NCBI GenBank assembly: GCA_022478985.1
Contig: JAKSZP010010598.1
Location: 148,400 to 212,399, forward strand
Length of the DNA stretch: 64,000 bases
From: Massospora cicadina
Lineage: Eukaryota > Entomophthoromycota > Entomophthoromycetes > Entomophthorales > Entomophthoraceae
Reading direction: 5' to 3'
In this document: piece by piece, positions 1 through 11,726 of the stretch
Position numbering within the stretch: the first letter of the stretch is position 1
Layout: each line of letters opens with the position of its first letter
The notes under the pieces: model-generated
The model's database searches: none
What the model was told of the DNA's origin: nothing
What the model saw: the letters and a program-made list of their open reading frames with translations, nothing else
Position numbers and translations under genes: made by a program

Positions 1-717
1 TAACAAATAAACAACAAGACTTGGGTGAACCCCAAGGAGGAGTCCATAACCAGGTGTGAATCTGTGATGGGGTGCTTGGGTGCCTTGAACTGGAGGGGAC
101 TAGGACGGCCCAGGTGTGCACTATAATCCAATGTTAATTTTAATAAAATGAAGTGACTTATGTTGTTGGAGACCTCCTTGAGGAGTTCTGTGCACAGGTA
201 CACCAAAGGGACCATTCAAAAATGCAAAAACTAATGGTAGTTTATTATACAAGTTGACCAACAATAAGGGTTAGTCTCAGGAAATCATTTTTAAATACTG
301 GGTGAGAATCATTTTTTTGTGCGTGGTATTAAGCCTAAACAAAAAAATAAGCACACACCATCATCAGCCATGGTACTGTAGCTAAAGTAAGTTTGAACTT
401 GAATTATTGATTGTATCTGAATTATCTCAGATTTGGTAATTATGTAACTCAAATGGGTTTAAAACCCCATTTATCAAGCAGCCATAAAAAACGTCATCAT
501 TAATAACAAAGCCAGTGCGCTTTAACGCCCTTGATGTAACGCTGGATGACCTTCATGTTTCCCCCTGGACCAACTTTGGCATATCATGCCTTTATCTGGC
601 GTTGGTCCAAGGTATGCTTCAATTCAGGGAGGCCTGCCAACTTTACCCTTTTAGCCTCCTTACGCCCAGCCTTATCTCTACAGCCAGTGTCCTCAATTGT
701 GTCATGTAACCATGACA
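1..717 (-). repeat. TyE-family LTR (partial at window edge)
   Basis: This stretch matches the LTR of the TyE chromovirus at 62198-63051 in the same orientation. Shared stretches include gagacctcct, gtgcacagg, gaccaacaa and the terminal near-palindrome TGTCATG...CATGACA that ends at 717. The sequence next to 717 does not match TyE pol or its polypurine tract, so this is either a solo LTR or the 5' LTR of an element extending left of the window. On the minus strand, 620-717 encodes a peptide with KAGR, RVKL and LKHTLDQR, which are also found in the other TyE LTR. Older than the right-hand copy, as judged from its divergence. Confidence 0.75.
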
Positions 718-1176
718 TGTAAGTGTGAGTATCTTCTGTACTGTGTTTAGTACCAGTTGCCTTTATCTGACTTGTATCCTTTCTTGCCTCCAATATCAGT
801 TTTTGTACTGAGGTTTTGTGGTGTGCTATTTTGCAGATTTGTGCGGTGTATCTGATTTAGCTATGAAATATCCCCTGAAATGAATATATGGTCTGCATGT
901 ATAGGCTTGAATTGCAAAGCTGTTCAGGAATATATGACTTTTAGCTCAAATTGCAATCCTCTAAACTATTGTTATTTGGCATTAAATTTAATTGATTATA
1001 TTTGCAATTTCTGCTATGTCCTTTTTTTATTTTTTAGAATGCATTTTAGGATTCCGCCAAGGCCTTTAATTTGGTTGCAGCTAAATTTCAGGCTTTTATG
1101 GCCATTTTTCTCTCTTTGCAAGATATCAGATCAACAATTTTATATTGGCTGAATTTTATCCACATAAATACTTGAG
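718..1176. other. AT-rich intergenic DNA
   Basis: I see no gene, RNA or recognisable repeat here. The short open frames lack any known motif. The last bases run into the target-site duplication of the ORF1-only element copy C. Confidence 0.5.
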
Positions 1177-1193
1177 TTGCATCTGCAATTTTA

Positions 1194-1328
1194 TTTAAAA
1201 TTCAAAAGTTATTTAAGGTATGCTTACCAGGGGATGGGAATTAACAATTCTCAAAAAGCAAACAAAAAATAACTGAAAAAACAGAATGACAAAACAAAAA
1301 AATCTATCAATCAGGTAGGGAGTGGAGG
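1194..1328 (-). mobile_element. 3' end of ORF1-only retroelement, copy C
   Basis: This is the 3' tail of the element whose 5' part lies at 7817-9607. It carries the family tail, seen here as ggtatgcttaccagggga, equivalent to gaccaggggaca in copies A and B and in the SINEs. TyA is inserted between this piece and the rest. The flanking duplication ttgYatctgcaNtttta is found at 1177-1193 and at 9608-9624, which brackets the whole element and supports insertion by target-primed reverse transcription. Confidence 0.75.
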
Positions 1329-2894
<1,566 letters not shown>

Positions 2895-2914
2895 TTACCC
2901 TTTCCTTTTTCCAA
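2895..2914 (-). other. TyA polypurine tract
   Basis: Read on the minus strand, a purine run (GGAAAAAGGAAAGGG) lies directly upstream of the 3' LTR. This is where plus-strand DNA synthesis is primed in LTR retrotransposons. A minus-strand reading frame after the chromodomain passes through the tract into the LTR without a stop. Confidence 0.75.
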
Positions 2915-2979
2915 AGGAAGAGCACCACCACTGGGGAACTGCATGAGGGCCACATTTTTGTGTGCCTTGGGTAACTTGA

Positions 2980-3606
2980 TCACCAATACCATCGCAGTTT
3001 TTGGGGAGGTTGGGGAGCATTGGGGTGGGATTTGTGAAATTCTTCAACCAGTTTCATACAGTTCACACAATCACGCGCCTTGACCCAACTGTTATCATAG
3101 GTGGGATAACCTTTCCAAGCCACAAGATATTGAACAGACCAGCGGGACTTGCAGGGTGACAGGATATTCTCCACCTCGGCCTCTTTCACATCCTCAATGA
3201 TGATTGGTTCAGGTTCTACAGGAACCATACCCTTTAAAGACAACTGCTGGGAAACATGGAAGACAGGATGCTGTTTCCAATGAGCCAGAAGCTTCAACTG
3301 GAATGCACCATTACCCAAAACCTCTTCCACCAAATGGGGGCCAGAACGCTTACTTTCGAATTTATGGGAAGGAGCTTGAATACATAAATGTCAGGTATCG
3401 AGCATAAGATAGGAGCCCACTGTTATATTGTAACCTGTGAGCTGCTTACAATCCATGAACTGCTTGTAGTCATCAATATTTTTGGTGAGGTGTTCACGCA
3501 CCAATGATTGAGTTGACCTAATATATTCAGCGTGATCCATGGCAGCTTGTACCTCAGGCCACAAGCAAGGTCTGACCAAAAATGAAGGATTGTAACCCAA
3601 TGTCAC
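2980..3606 (-). pseudogene. TyA integrase C-terminus and chromodomain
   Basis: The minus-strand frame at 2980-3333 has a GPY/F-type integrase tail ending in FHVSQQLSLKG, then a chromodomain with the block QYLVAWKGYP and aromatic residues including NSW. It finishes in FHKSHPNAP. Chromodomains of chromoviruses bind modified histone tails and direct integration. The preceding frame (3391-3606) carries degenerate linker between the integrase core and tail. The two frames are offset, so a frameshift separates them. After a shift, the frame continues through the polypurine tract into the 3' LTR. Confidence 0.88.
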
Positions 3607-4613
3607 TTTGTAAGGCGAAAACCCATAGACGCATACATTCCATTGTTATAAGAGAATTGAGTGAGGGAAAGGTTGTTGGCCCAGGTGTCCTGTGCAGCTG
3701 CAGCATAGCAACGCAGGTACTGTTCAAGGACTTGGTTGACTCACTCAGTCTGTCCATTGGACTGAGGATGGTACGCTGTGGAACAAAAGGGGGATATTTT
3801 AGGATAGATAGGAGTTCACTCCAAAACTGCGCTGTGAACTGTGAACCATGGTCGCTGATAATCTCCTGTGGGAGACCAAACATCGAGAACATGTGATATA
3901 CAAAAAGGCGGGTGGTCTCCTCTGATGTAATCATGAAATTGCAAGGAATAAAGAAGGAAATTTTGGAGGTGATCCACCACCACCATCACCGCTGTGAACC
4001 CATTAGAGCAGTGGAGTTTGACAATAAAGTCCACAGACACTGACATCCATGGACTCTACACCTGCTGTAAGGGCTGTAAAATACTGTTTCTACTGGAGCA
4101 GTCCAACTTAGCCCAAGCACAAGTAACGCAGTTGGCAATCCAAGTTGGAACTTCTTTTGTCAAACCCACCCAATTGTAGGTTCATTTGATCAAATCAATG
4201 CATTTCTTATTACCAGGATGACCAACCGTGGGGAAATTGTAATGTGCGCGGAATACCTCAGTTTGGAGGGAGGGAGGAACCCAGATGCGAGACTGAAAAT
4301 AAATGAGCCCCTCCTCCAATGAGTATAGGGAGTGTTTATGCTTCTGGTGAGATAACTGCTTGACCAGCTCCACGCCCTCAGGGCAGGCCATTTGACTGGC
4401 TAAGACCTGAGCAACTAACGGAACGTTGGGGGCCAGAGCGACGGAAGAAATGACAGGGGGGACAATTGACAGGATTTTGGTAGCAGGAATCATGGTAACA
4501 AGATCCACTTCCTCCAGATCCACGGAACAGTGGGCAGGGCTGCAGCTGAGAAAATTGGGAAGTACAATGAGCGCACCTTTTATGAACTCATATTTGAAAT
4601 TAAAACTGCACAA
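3554..4613 (-). pseudogene. TyA integrase (zinc and catalytic core domains)
   Basis: The integrase joins retroelement cDNA to host DNA. From the N-terminus the minus strand shows an HHCC zinc domain (FRAHY, VGHPG, then NCVTC, about 4080-4270) and the first catalytic Asp in SVSVDFI (about 4020-4046). The second Asp lies in SDHGSQF (about 3837-3858), with the HPQ...NGQTE block that holds the third acid near 3770. A stop directly follows that Glu and frameshifts split the core, so the enzyme cannot be made. The frame at 4182-4613 begins with the end of RNase H. Confidence 0.87.
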
Positions 4614-4625
4614 GTTCTGATAGGT

Positions 4626-4952
4626 TCAGGTTTGCTGATGCGCCAATTTTTGGGGTTTATGAAAGTACAAGAGAGCCTGGTGGTCCATGCGGACTGTTAC
4701 CTCATGTTGAGCACCCTGTAACAGATAACTCCAATGAGTTAATGCCCATGCAACGGCTGCCAACTCCTTGTCATAAATGGCCCAAGATTGCTCTGTAGAG
4801 GTGAACTTTTGGGAAAAATAGGCAACTGGGTGTTCCAAGCCATCGTGCTCCTGGAGCAACACCACCCCCACAGCTACTGCTGAGGTGTCAGTTGCAATGA
4901 TATATGGCTTGGTGGGATCAGCATGTTTGAAAATGGGAGGGTACATGAACAC
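4626..4952 (-). pseudogene. TyA RNase H
   Basis: An open minus-strand frame of 108 residues matches the gypsy RNase H domain, which removes RNA from the RNA-DNA hybrid. It holds TDTSAVAVG (first Asp), PVAYFSQKF, YDKELAAV (Glu) and MDHQALLYF (Asp), all in the expected order. The link to RT (4953-5310) is heavily broken. Confidence 0.9.
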
Positions 4953-5309
4953 CTCTTTAATAGATTTGAACGCATGTTGGCATTTGGGCTACCAGTAAAA
5001 TGATACATTTTTCCCTGTAAGGGGGTGAAATGGGCAGCAAGCTGGGAAAGTGCTGGGAAAAAATTTTATTAAGAGAATTATGGTTCCCAAGAAACTTTGA
5101 AGTTGTTTCTGCATAGTCGTGGTTGGCCATTCTCAGATCGCGTCTAACTTGTTGGGAGGGATTGCATAACCATCTCTGAGAATGAGGTTCCCGAGGAAGA
5201 TAACCTCCTCCTTATAGAACTCATACTTGGAAGGCTTGACAAACAAGCCTGCCTTATGCATGGGCGGCCAAAACTGCTTCCAAGTCAGTAGCATGTTGTT
5301 CAGGAGTCA

Positions 5310-6330
5310 GGGAGTGAACCAGAATGTCATCAATATATGCAACTGCACAGGTAAACCAAAGATCACCCAGTACATTGTTGATCATGCGTTGAAATGTAGC
5401 AGGAGCATTCTTCAGCCCAAATGTCATTATGCGGAATTGGAAAATGCCTCAATTTGTCCAGATTGCTGTTAACCATTCTTGCCCTTCCATTACCCAAATC
5501 TGGTTGAATGCATTGATGAGATCCAGCTTGGAGAACATCTGAGATTTGGCGATTGCTTGGCTTATAGTCTGTTTTAAAGGTAAGGGGTAGGGATCAGAAA
5601 CTGTGATTTTATTTAAGTGTCCATAGTCCATACAGGGGCGGAGGGAACCAATGGCTTTTTTAGCAAAGATGATGGTAGATGCAACTGGCGAGGTCTCCTT
5701 GAACAACCACCCTTTTTTCAACATATTGTCCAACCAAGTGTTGAGTGCAGCCTCCTCCTCTGCTGTGTGGGGATACAACGGGCAGTTGATATTCACCAAC
5801 TCCACTGTCATACAAAATCCACAGTTGAATTTAGTGTGGGGAGGCAGATGATCCACCTTTTCAGAATCAAAAATGCTTTGATAGCGCATTAAACTTTCTG
5901 CAAAATTGGATGGTATGCCTGTAGGAGAGACGAGGGACATGATAGAACTGCGACCTTGAGCTTTATTTAGAGTGTCAATTAGGTGAAATTCACCCTCCAG
6001 TTGATCATTAATGAATGACAGCATGTTAGACTCCAGGTGGATTTTGACATGTTGCTGGCGCCACCATCCCACTCCTAAGATCACCGGAAACAATAAGTTT
6101 GGCATAGCAGAAAAGTGGACACAGAAGCTGAACTGGTGTATTGAAAATGTGACTGGTTGGTGAACCAGGTATGAGGTTTGGGAGGCTGACAATGCAACCA
6201 TCACCAAAGGACCTGCATCCAGGCCAAGTTCCATTTGCTGGGCCAGTTCTACACTCATAAAATTACCCGCAGCTCCAGTGTCCACCAGGGCCTCAAAGGA
6301 GACATGATGGGACCCAACACTAATCTTCAT
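5310..6330 (-). pseudogene. TyA protease and reverse transcriptase
   Basis: The frame at 5449-6330 (293 codons from a Met) begins with an aspartic protease active site, ALVDTGAAG, followed by a flap-like region. It then has the RT N-terminal blocks: KKGW, SLRPCMDYGHLNKIT, PYPLPL, and SKLDLINAFNQI with one catalytic Asp. A frameshift at about 5455 breaks the palm. The missing part continues in another frame with FGLKNAPATFQ (about 5400-5428) and the YIDDIL catalytic box (5311-5337). Only about 325 bp separate this start from the 5' LTR, which leaves no space for gag. Confidence 0.9.
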
Positions 6331-6354
6331 GGGTATAAAGAAGTAAGCGGAGTT

Positions 6355-6597
6355 CTATTTATTGGTAGTTGTTAATGAATCCAGTGATATTGAAGAGATG
6401 GTAGTGGGGTCAGGGGAAACCGCTGGGCTCTTGTGGGGGGTAAACTCATTGCAAGTCAGGATGTCAGATCCTACTGACATGGGCAGAATAGCTGCAGAAA
6501 CTATGGGGTATGGGTTTGAAGTTTTGACTGAAACTGGACTATTGTGGACGGAGAAGATCTTCTTCACAACATGGTTCAGTTGAAAAGGAGGGGCCAT
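6355..6597 (-). pseudogene. TyA linker open frame upstream of protease
   Basis: The minus-strand frame encodes 80 residues rich in Ser, Thr and Pro with no CCHC knuckle or capsid motif. Its C-terminal part (SPD..ISS...NK..AYF..P.K, read through one stop) is matched by the sequence just before the protease in the second TyA copy near 61775-61880. It is therefore a real part of the family and not random, but its role is unknown. Confidence 0.5.
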
Positions 6598-6655
6598 TGC
6601 TGCACCAATATCTATGAGAAAGGCATAAATGGTTAAAATAATGGTTGGTCAATTA

Positions 6656-7811
6656 TGTCAGGCAAACAGCAAGTAAAAATTAGACTGGCCTGCCAGCTCA
6701 GATGCCAGAGCACCCAAATGACAAACCAGAATGCCATCTGCACTGCTGCTGTTTCAATGGATATGGAACTGGAAAGGAATCTCACCAAGAACTGCCGATG
6801 AACCAGAATCTCATATAGACACATGATAAAATACCAGATGATTATAGCCATTAACCCCAAGGGGTGCGTGAGGGTTGGTGGAAAAGGCGGTTTAATTTTC
6901 GACATGAAAACAAAATTTTAGGAAAGGATTTGGTGGAAAAATTAGGAAAGAAAAATTGACCAACAATTTTCTCAGTATGATGCAACTGACTAAATATTGG
7001 TTGATTTAGAGAGGAAGAAAGCCGGAATCAGGTCCCACAAGTTTGACCTAACTGGTGAATTGTTTGGAAATGGGGAACAGATAATTTAACTGGAACCAAC
7101 ATAGAAGAATTCAGCGACAGGCTGAGTCACTGTCAGTTCAACCTTGAACGTCCAAAATGAGACTCTGATACATTTCTGACAGTTGGTGCAATGGCGTTTA
7201 ACCCAACAAGCAGCGGGAATCCCCCAAGACCACCCCAAGTAGGGGTGGGCCCATTTGGTTGGGAATGGGTTCAGGACGCCCAACCCACCCATGCCTGGTC
7301 GCTAAAGCCATTCATTTGGTCAGAGATGTTGCATTGGGAACAACGCCCAATTTGCCAGCAGAGAGCTTTAAACCCTAGTCGATGGTGTCTGATGGTGTTA
7401 CTTGCCCATCAGGGATGATCCCTGAGGATTTTGAGGAGGGGTTTATTTTTCAATCATAGCATTAGCTGAATCAAAACTGTTGGGCATTCTGGCCAATGAG
7501 GCAGTCTTCATCCCTTTCTGACTACCTGAAATTTAACTATCAGGCTGACTTCCACTCAATTTTGGGTCAATCAATTTAATTTTGGCAATGTCAGCGCAGA
7601 TTTCCCTGATTAACTGTACCAGTTTGGCTGAGGTGAGTGTGGGCACTGGGGGAGTAATTTGAAGCAGAAGAGCTGTTACCCAGCGCTTGTCTACCACGTG
7701 GGTGAGTCATCCTGAGTAATGAGGGGTACAGCCACCTTCTTTGATACCTTCTTACTTGGGAACGGGAAAAGAACCCAATCAACGTCCAGGGGACGTTCCC
7801 CAGGACTTACA
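6656..7811 (-). repeat. TyA 5' LTR
   Basis: This is the sister of 1329-2894, 1156 bp long with TG...CA ends. On the minus strand it has several conserved coding-like stretches: about 7535-7715 (HVVDK, VTALLL, PPVPTLT, then LSGSQPDS); a Cys-rich frame near 7340-7400 (CWQIGRCSQC); and the frame 7086-7292 with LNPFPTKW and CWVKRHCTNC. Related residues are found in the LTR at 60187-61458. Confidence 0.92.
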
Positions 7812-7816
7812 GGAGG

Positions 7817-9607
7817 GCTGCTAGCACACCAGGGCAGAGGGAGAGGAATGGTCAAGTGGCGCCTCTGCAGGCACAATGGGTATGGCTGGAGCAGTATAGT
7901 TGAAGAGACGGATATAAGCTGAGATCATGGGCGTTGGATCATCAGCATGGTGCAGGTTGAGGTTGTTAAAAAAAAGGTTTGGTATCCTCAATAACAGCCT
8001 AGAGGATAGCTCTATATATTCTGCAACATGATGTTCAGCTTGAAGGCAGGCATCAGGGTGTAGGGTAAAACTGGCAATATTCTTCCTGGTGCTTACAATG
8101 TTTTGTAAAATTTTGCTAGCCAGCAACATAGGCGGTAGAGTTGATGGCAGCTTCATACAATATGTCAATTTCATCACGCATTTCTTCAGGAAATTATGTG
8201 GGAAGTTAGGTAAATGCAGGCCTTTTTTATATTTATAAGCTGACTCTGCCACTGCTTTGTGGAGGCGGTGACGATGAGGCAAAGGCCACCACTGCTAAGC
8301 AAGCTGGTGGTCACTTTGGAAGGGGATGAAATTGGGTTTAGGGGCATAACGTCTGAGTGGGAGTGGTTTGTAAAAATCTGAGTTGAGAAATTCATCCAAG
8401 TCATAACCATCTGAGGCTTCTTCACCTAATTCATCATTTTCCTTCAGGACAAGTGCACCTGATTTGTCAACCACATCCAATAGGGCCCAAGGATTTTGGT
8501 TTAATTGAAAAGGGGGAGGCAGAATTAGGGCAGGTGGAAGTAGGTGAATGGGGAGTTGCTTGGTGGTGAGCAGTGGTCTAATCCTGATTCTGATTGGTTG
8601 GTTTGAAGTTGGGTGGGTGAGTGTGGCTGGAGGTTTTGGTGGGACAGAATTCCCGCTATAGCCCAGCAAGTGAGTGTGTTAGATGGGAGGTGACAACAAG
8701 ACATCCCATTCAGAGGCGCACGACAAGGGTTCAGAAATAGTACCAGATATAGCGCTTGGATCAGAACTTTTTAGGATGGTCTAACACAAAACAGATGGGA
8801 CATGTTTTTTGACCGCTGTCAGCATGATCACAAAAGAAATATCTGGCACTGCAGCGATGCAAGCACATGAGGGGATTTGTTGGGCAATGACATAGTGGTG
8901 TGGGATGATGGTGGTAGTGGCGCAAGAGGCAGCAAGGCACACTGCACCAGAGGGAACAATGAAGACAAGATTAGGTTGATTGCCATGATGTAAAAACCCC
9001 ATTTCAACTGTTCATATAAAATTTGGGGTGGGAGATGTGAAGGTAGATTTGCAAATAGCACCACCAGTGTGGCGTCATCAAGGAGATGAGTTTGGGTAGT
9101 AGTAATAAGGTTATTTTTACAAATCAAAGGATTTGACGCTGCTGCAGCAGTGTCCTCCTCAGTTTGGAAGCCTACATCAAAATAGCCCTTTAAATGGTGG
9201 AAATCAATAAAGCCAGCTAGTGCAAAGGCAGCTGTGGCAAATTCAATAATTTGTTTGTCTACATATGGGAATAAATGCCTGTAGTCAACCTGGAGGCAAA
9301 ATTGAATTGTGGAGCAAGGGAGGGCAAGCAGGTGGGGGTGAGATGGTGGATGTGCAAAGCTGAAGCACTAAGTCCCATGGAGGGATAAATTGGCCAGAAG
9401 AGTGTGGAAGACTATTTGTGCCCGTTCAAACCTGTTTTCTCAAAGGGCAGAAAACGCTAGGTGGTGGATCACCACTGCCTCACACTGGAGAAGCAGGCAG
9501 CAGATCCAAGAACATCAATGTAAAATTAGGTTTGGCCAGTTGAGAGTGGTTAGACTTATTTTTTAAAAAAATTTCTTGAAAGTGGCATTGAGCAGAGAGA
9601 AAAGTTT
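7817..9607 (-). pseudogene. ORF1-like (gag-like) pseudogene of retroelement copy C
   Basis: Read on the minus strand from 9607, the sequence matches the other three copies of this family. It contains a YKGYFDVGF-type block (about 9180-9200), an RRM-like segment with DDATLVVLF and NLPSHLPPQ (frame 8828-9127), and a CCHC knuckle written CPICFVLDHPKKF near 8750-8800 whose last Cys is now Phe. A C-terminal part follows with NPWALLDVVD (frame 8295-8669) and an acidic, His-rich end (7821-8282). Frameshifts and stops break it. ORF1 proteins of LINEs bind their RNA. No RT follows before the 3' tail. Confidence 0.75.
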
Positions 9608-9624
9608 TTGTATCTGCACTTTTA

Positions 9625-11404
9625 AATAATCAATTTTTTCTTATTCTATTTATCCATCACAGAAGTCTGGTGCTATCAGGCCTTCTTTTACTGGTAAAAC
9701 ATATACTTTGTGCCCAAGTGCTTTTTGTTAATTAAAAATGGGTGGTGTGCTTTTAATGATTATATTGAAGTCTTTGTACAAACTTTCATCTGGGAGTGTA
9801 AATGATGCAATTTGGGATTTTTAGTAAGTTCTTTCACCACTTCTACCCTCAGGTTAATTAATGCAATAGCCTTTTCAGTTATAAGCCAGGCATGAGGTGG
9901 AAACAGTGAACTATAAATTGTTTAAAATCTCCAAATTGTTTTAAGCCTACATGGAGTTTGCCTTCCATATTGTTATAATTCAAGGCTGTTGGGAGGTAGT
10001 CAAATGTTTAAAAAAGATTTAGACTTAGTCCATTTTGTGTGCTTTGTTTGTATTAATTTCTGACCTTTGGGAAGGTTGATTACTTTGTGCATCTTAGATG
10101 CGCAAGCAGCATTCTCTTTTTTTAAAAACAAGGTCATCCCACCCTCAGTGGATAATGTGTGTGGTAGTTTACACTAAATATGAGAATAAATTTTTCTGGG
10201 ATTTGCCCAACTTTTTTGTAAAGCATAGGCAATTCTGTGCTAGATAAAGTCTAAGGCCATGCTTAATCAAAATCAATGGCTAAGAATGATTGATAGTGAG
10301 GAAAGTGTTATGCTTTAAGAAATCCATGTAGTCCTTCCACTTGGATTTTCTTGTTACACAACTGCCCTTCTCCATTCCCAGGGCATTTTTACCTTTAGTT
10401 GGTTTAGTTAAAGGCCCTTTGCATTTTACTACATTTTCCAAGATATGTCTAATATTATTAAACCCTATCATTTCATCTATGTAAATCACATTTACTGTTC
10501 TAATTGAATCAAGTTGCCAAATAGTGTTGTTAATGGGAAAGAAAAGCACTAATCTATCTATATTAATAAAAGCAAGTGTGTATGTGTGTGTGCAATGCCC
10601 AGCCAAAACTATGGCATGTAGAGCTCTGAAATTTTGCTAAAGGTGGATGGGAGGGGGTCCATGTGCACCTCAAAGCCAAATTTTTAATTTTTTTATAATA
10701 AAATAAAAAGTTTTATAATTAAGAAGTGAAGATTTTATATGTTTTTAATGGAAATTGGTATATTACAGCTAAGTGATATTTGGTTGATCTGATAGTTTAA
10801 ATGGTTTTGATGAGAAGGTTGGTGGTTTTGGGTTGATTAATAAGCTTAACAGTTTTAATAAAGTAGTTAGTGCTTGGTTGATTTGATAAGTTAGTTGGTT
10901 TTTAAGTGGTTGGTGATTTTGATTGTTTCAATACATTTAATTTTGGTTTACAAAGCAGTTGGTGATTGGTTAATTTGGTATCTAATGGTTTTAGCTAAGT
11001 GATTTAGTAGTTTAGTTGATTTGATAAGTTTAATTGGTTTTGTTGAGTGGTTGGTAATTTTATATTTAATCAATACAATTTGATTTCTTAATTTTATCAG
11101 TAGCCATCTACCAATATAAAAAATGATTAAAGTTTTACCTTATGGTAAAAAACTTAAGTGCATGATATATGCTTTATGGCTGAAGGTTGTTAGAAACTTT
11201 CTTAAGATTTTATCTACTGTTATGATATGATACTATCATTGTGTTTTATCATTTAACTTTTAAAAAGATAATACCTGAGATGGTTAGATTGCTTTATTAA
11301 TGATTGGATTAGCCTAACTAAAACTTTATATGACAGCAGGCAAGTAGCTGGTAGATTGATTCAAATTTATTTAATTTATATAAATTAGGTAGCATTTTAG
11401 TTGT
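9625..11404. other. AT-rich region with a weak minus-strand open frame
   Basis: No recognised gene. A 108-codon minus-strand frame (10280-10606) contains VIYIDEMIGF, loosely like a helicase Walker B box, but I see no matching Walker A and cannot assign it. At 10554-10598 the sequence tctatattaataaaagc followed by a TGTGTATGTG run resembles the 5' end of some Helitrons, with low certainty. From about 10740 to 11080 a degenerate TTGGTTGAT-rich repeat occupies the sequence. Confidence 0.4.
10740..11160. repeat. Degenerate TTGGTTGAT-rich repeat, copy 1
   Basis: Variants of ttggttgatttgataag and gagtggttggt recur irregularly at roughly 70-bp spacing. The block ends with tagccatctaccaatataaaa. The same repeat followed by the same ending (tagctatctaccaatataaaa) is seen at 12490-12780, so this is a duplicated segment and not random low complexity. 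Confidence 0.6.
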
Positions 11405-11422
11405 GGTGGTTTAGGAAATCAT

Positions 11423-11708
11423 TTTTATTTAACTGAGGCAAGCCGACCAGGGGACAGGCATTACCGAAAGAAAGAAACGACATGAAACCTGAGCAGGGTC
11501 AACTCTGTCGTAGAAAGTTTTTCCACCTCAGGATCGGGACTCAAATTTTTCTGATTACGTCATGGGTAAGGTTTTCGTGTTATTATACCTACTAACCGCC
11601 AATAGCTTCCTTCAGCTGGCACCCCAATCGATGTACAAAGAGCAGGAATTGAACCCGCAACCTTCAGGTTGGTAGCCGTACGCCCTTACTGACTCGCCTT
11701 CCACCCCC
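11423..11708 (-). mobile_element. tRNA-derived SINE, family S1 copy 1
   Basis: The element is flanked by a perfect 18-bp duplication (ggtggtttaggaaatcat at 11405-11422 and 11709-11726). Its minus-strand head is tRNA-like, with an A-box-like region near 11690, an anticodon-loop-like CTACCAA, and a B box GGTTCAATTCC at about 11650. The 3' tail is ccctggtcggcttgcctca, the tail shared with the ORF1-only elements. SINEs are transcribed by RNA polymerase III and borrow LINE enzymes. The head resembles the loop and T-arm side of tRNA genes, but I cannot name the parent. Confidence 0.88.
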
Positions 11709-11726
11709 GGTGGTTTAGGAAATCAT

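Noticed and set aside
3582..3896. 104-codon plus-strand frame
   Set aside because: It lies antisense to the TyA integrase core and has no motif of its own.
10280..10606. Minus-strand frame with VIYIDEMIGF as a helicase gene
   Set aside because: Only a Walker-B-like phrase is present; there is no Walker A and no further helicase block.
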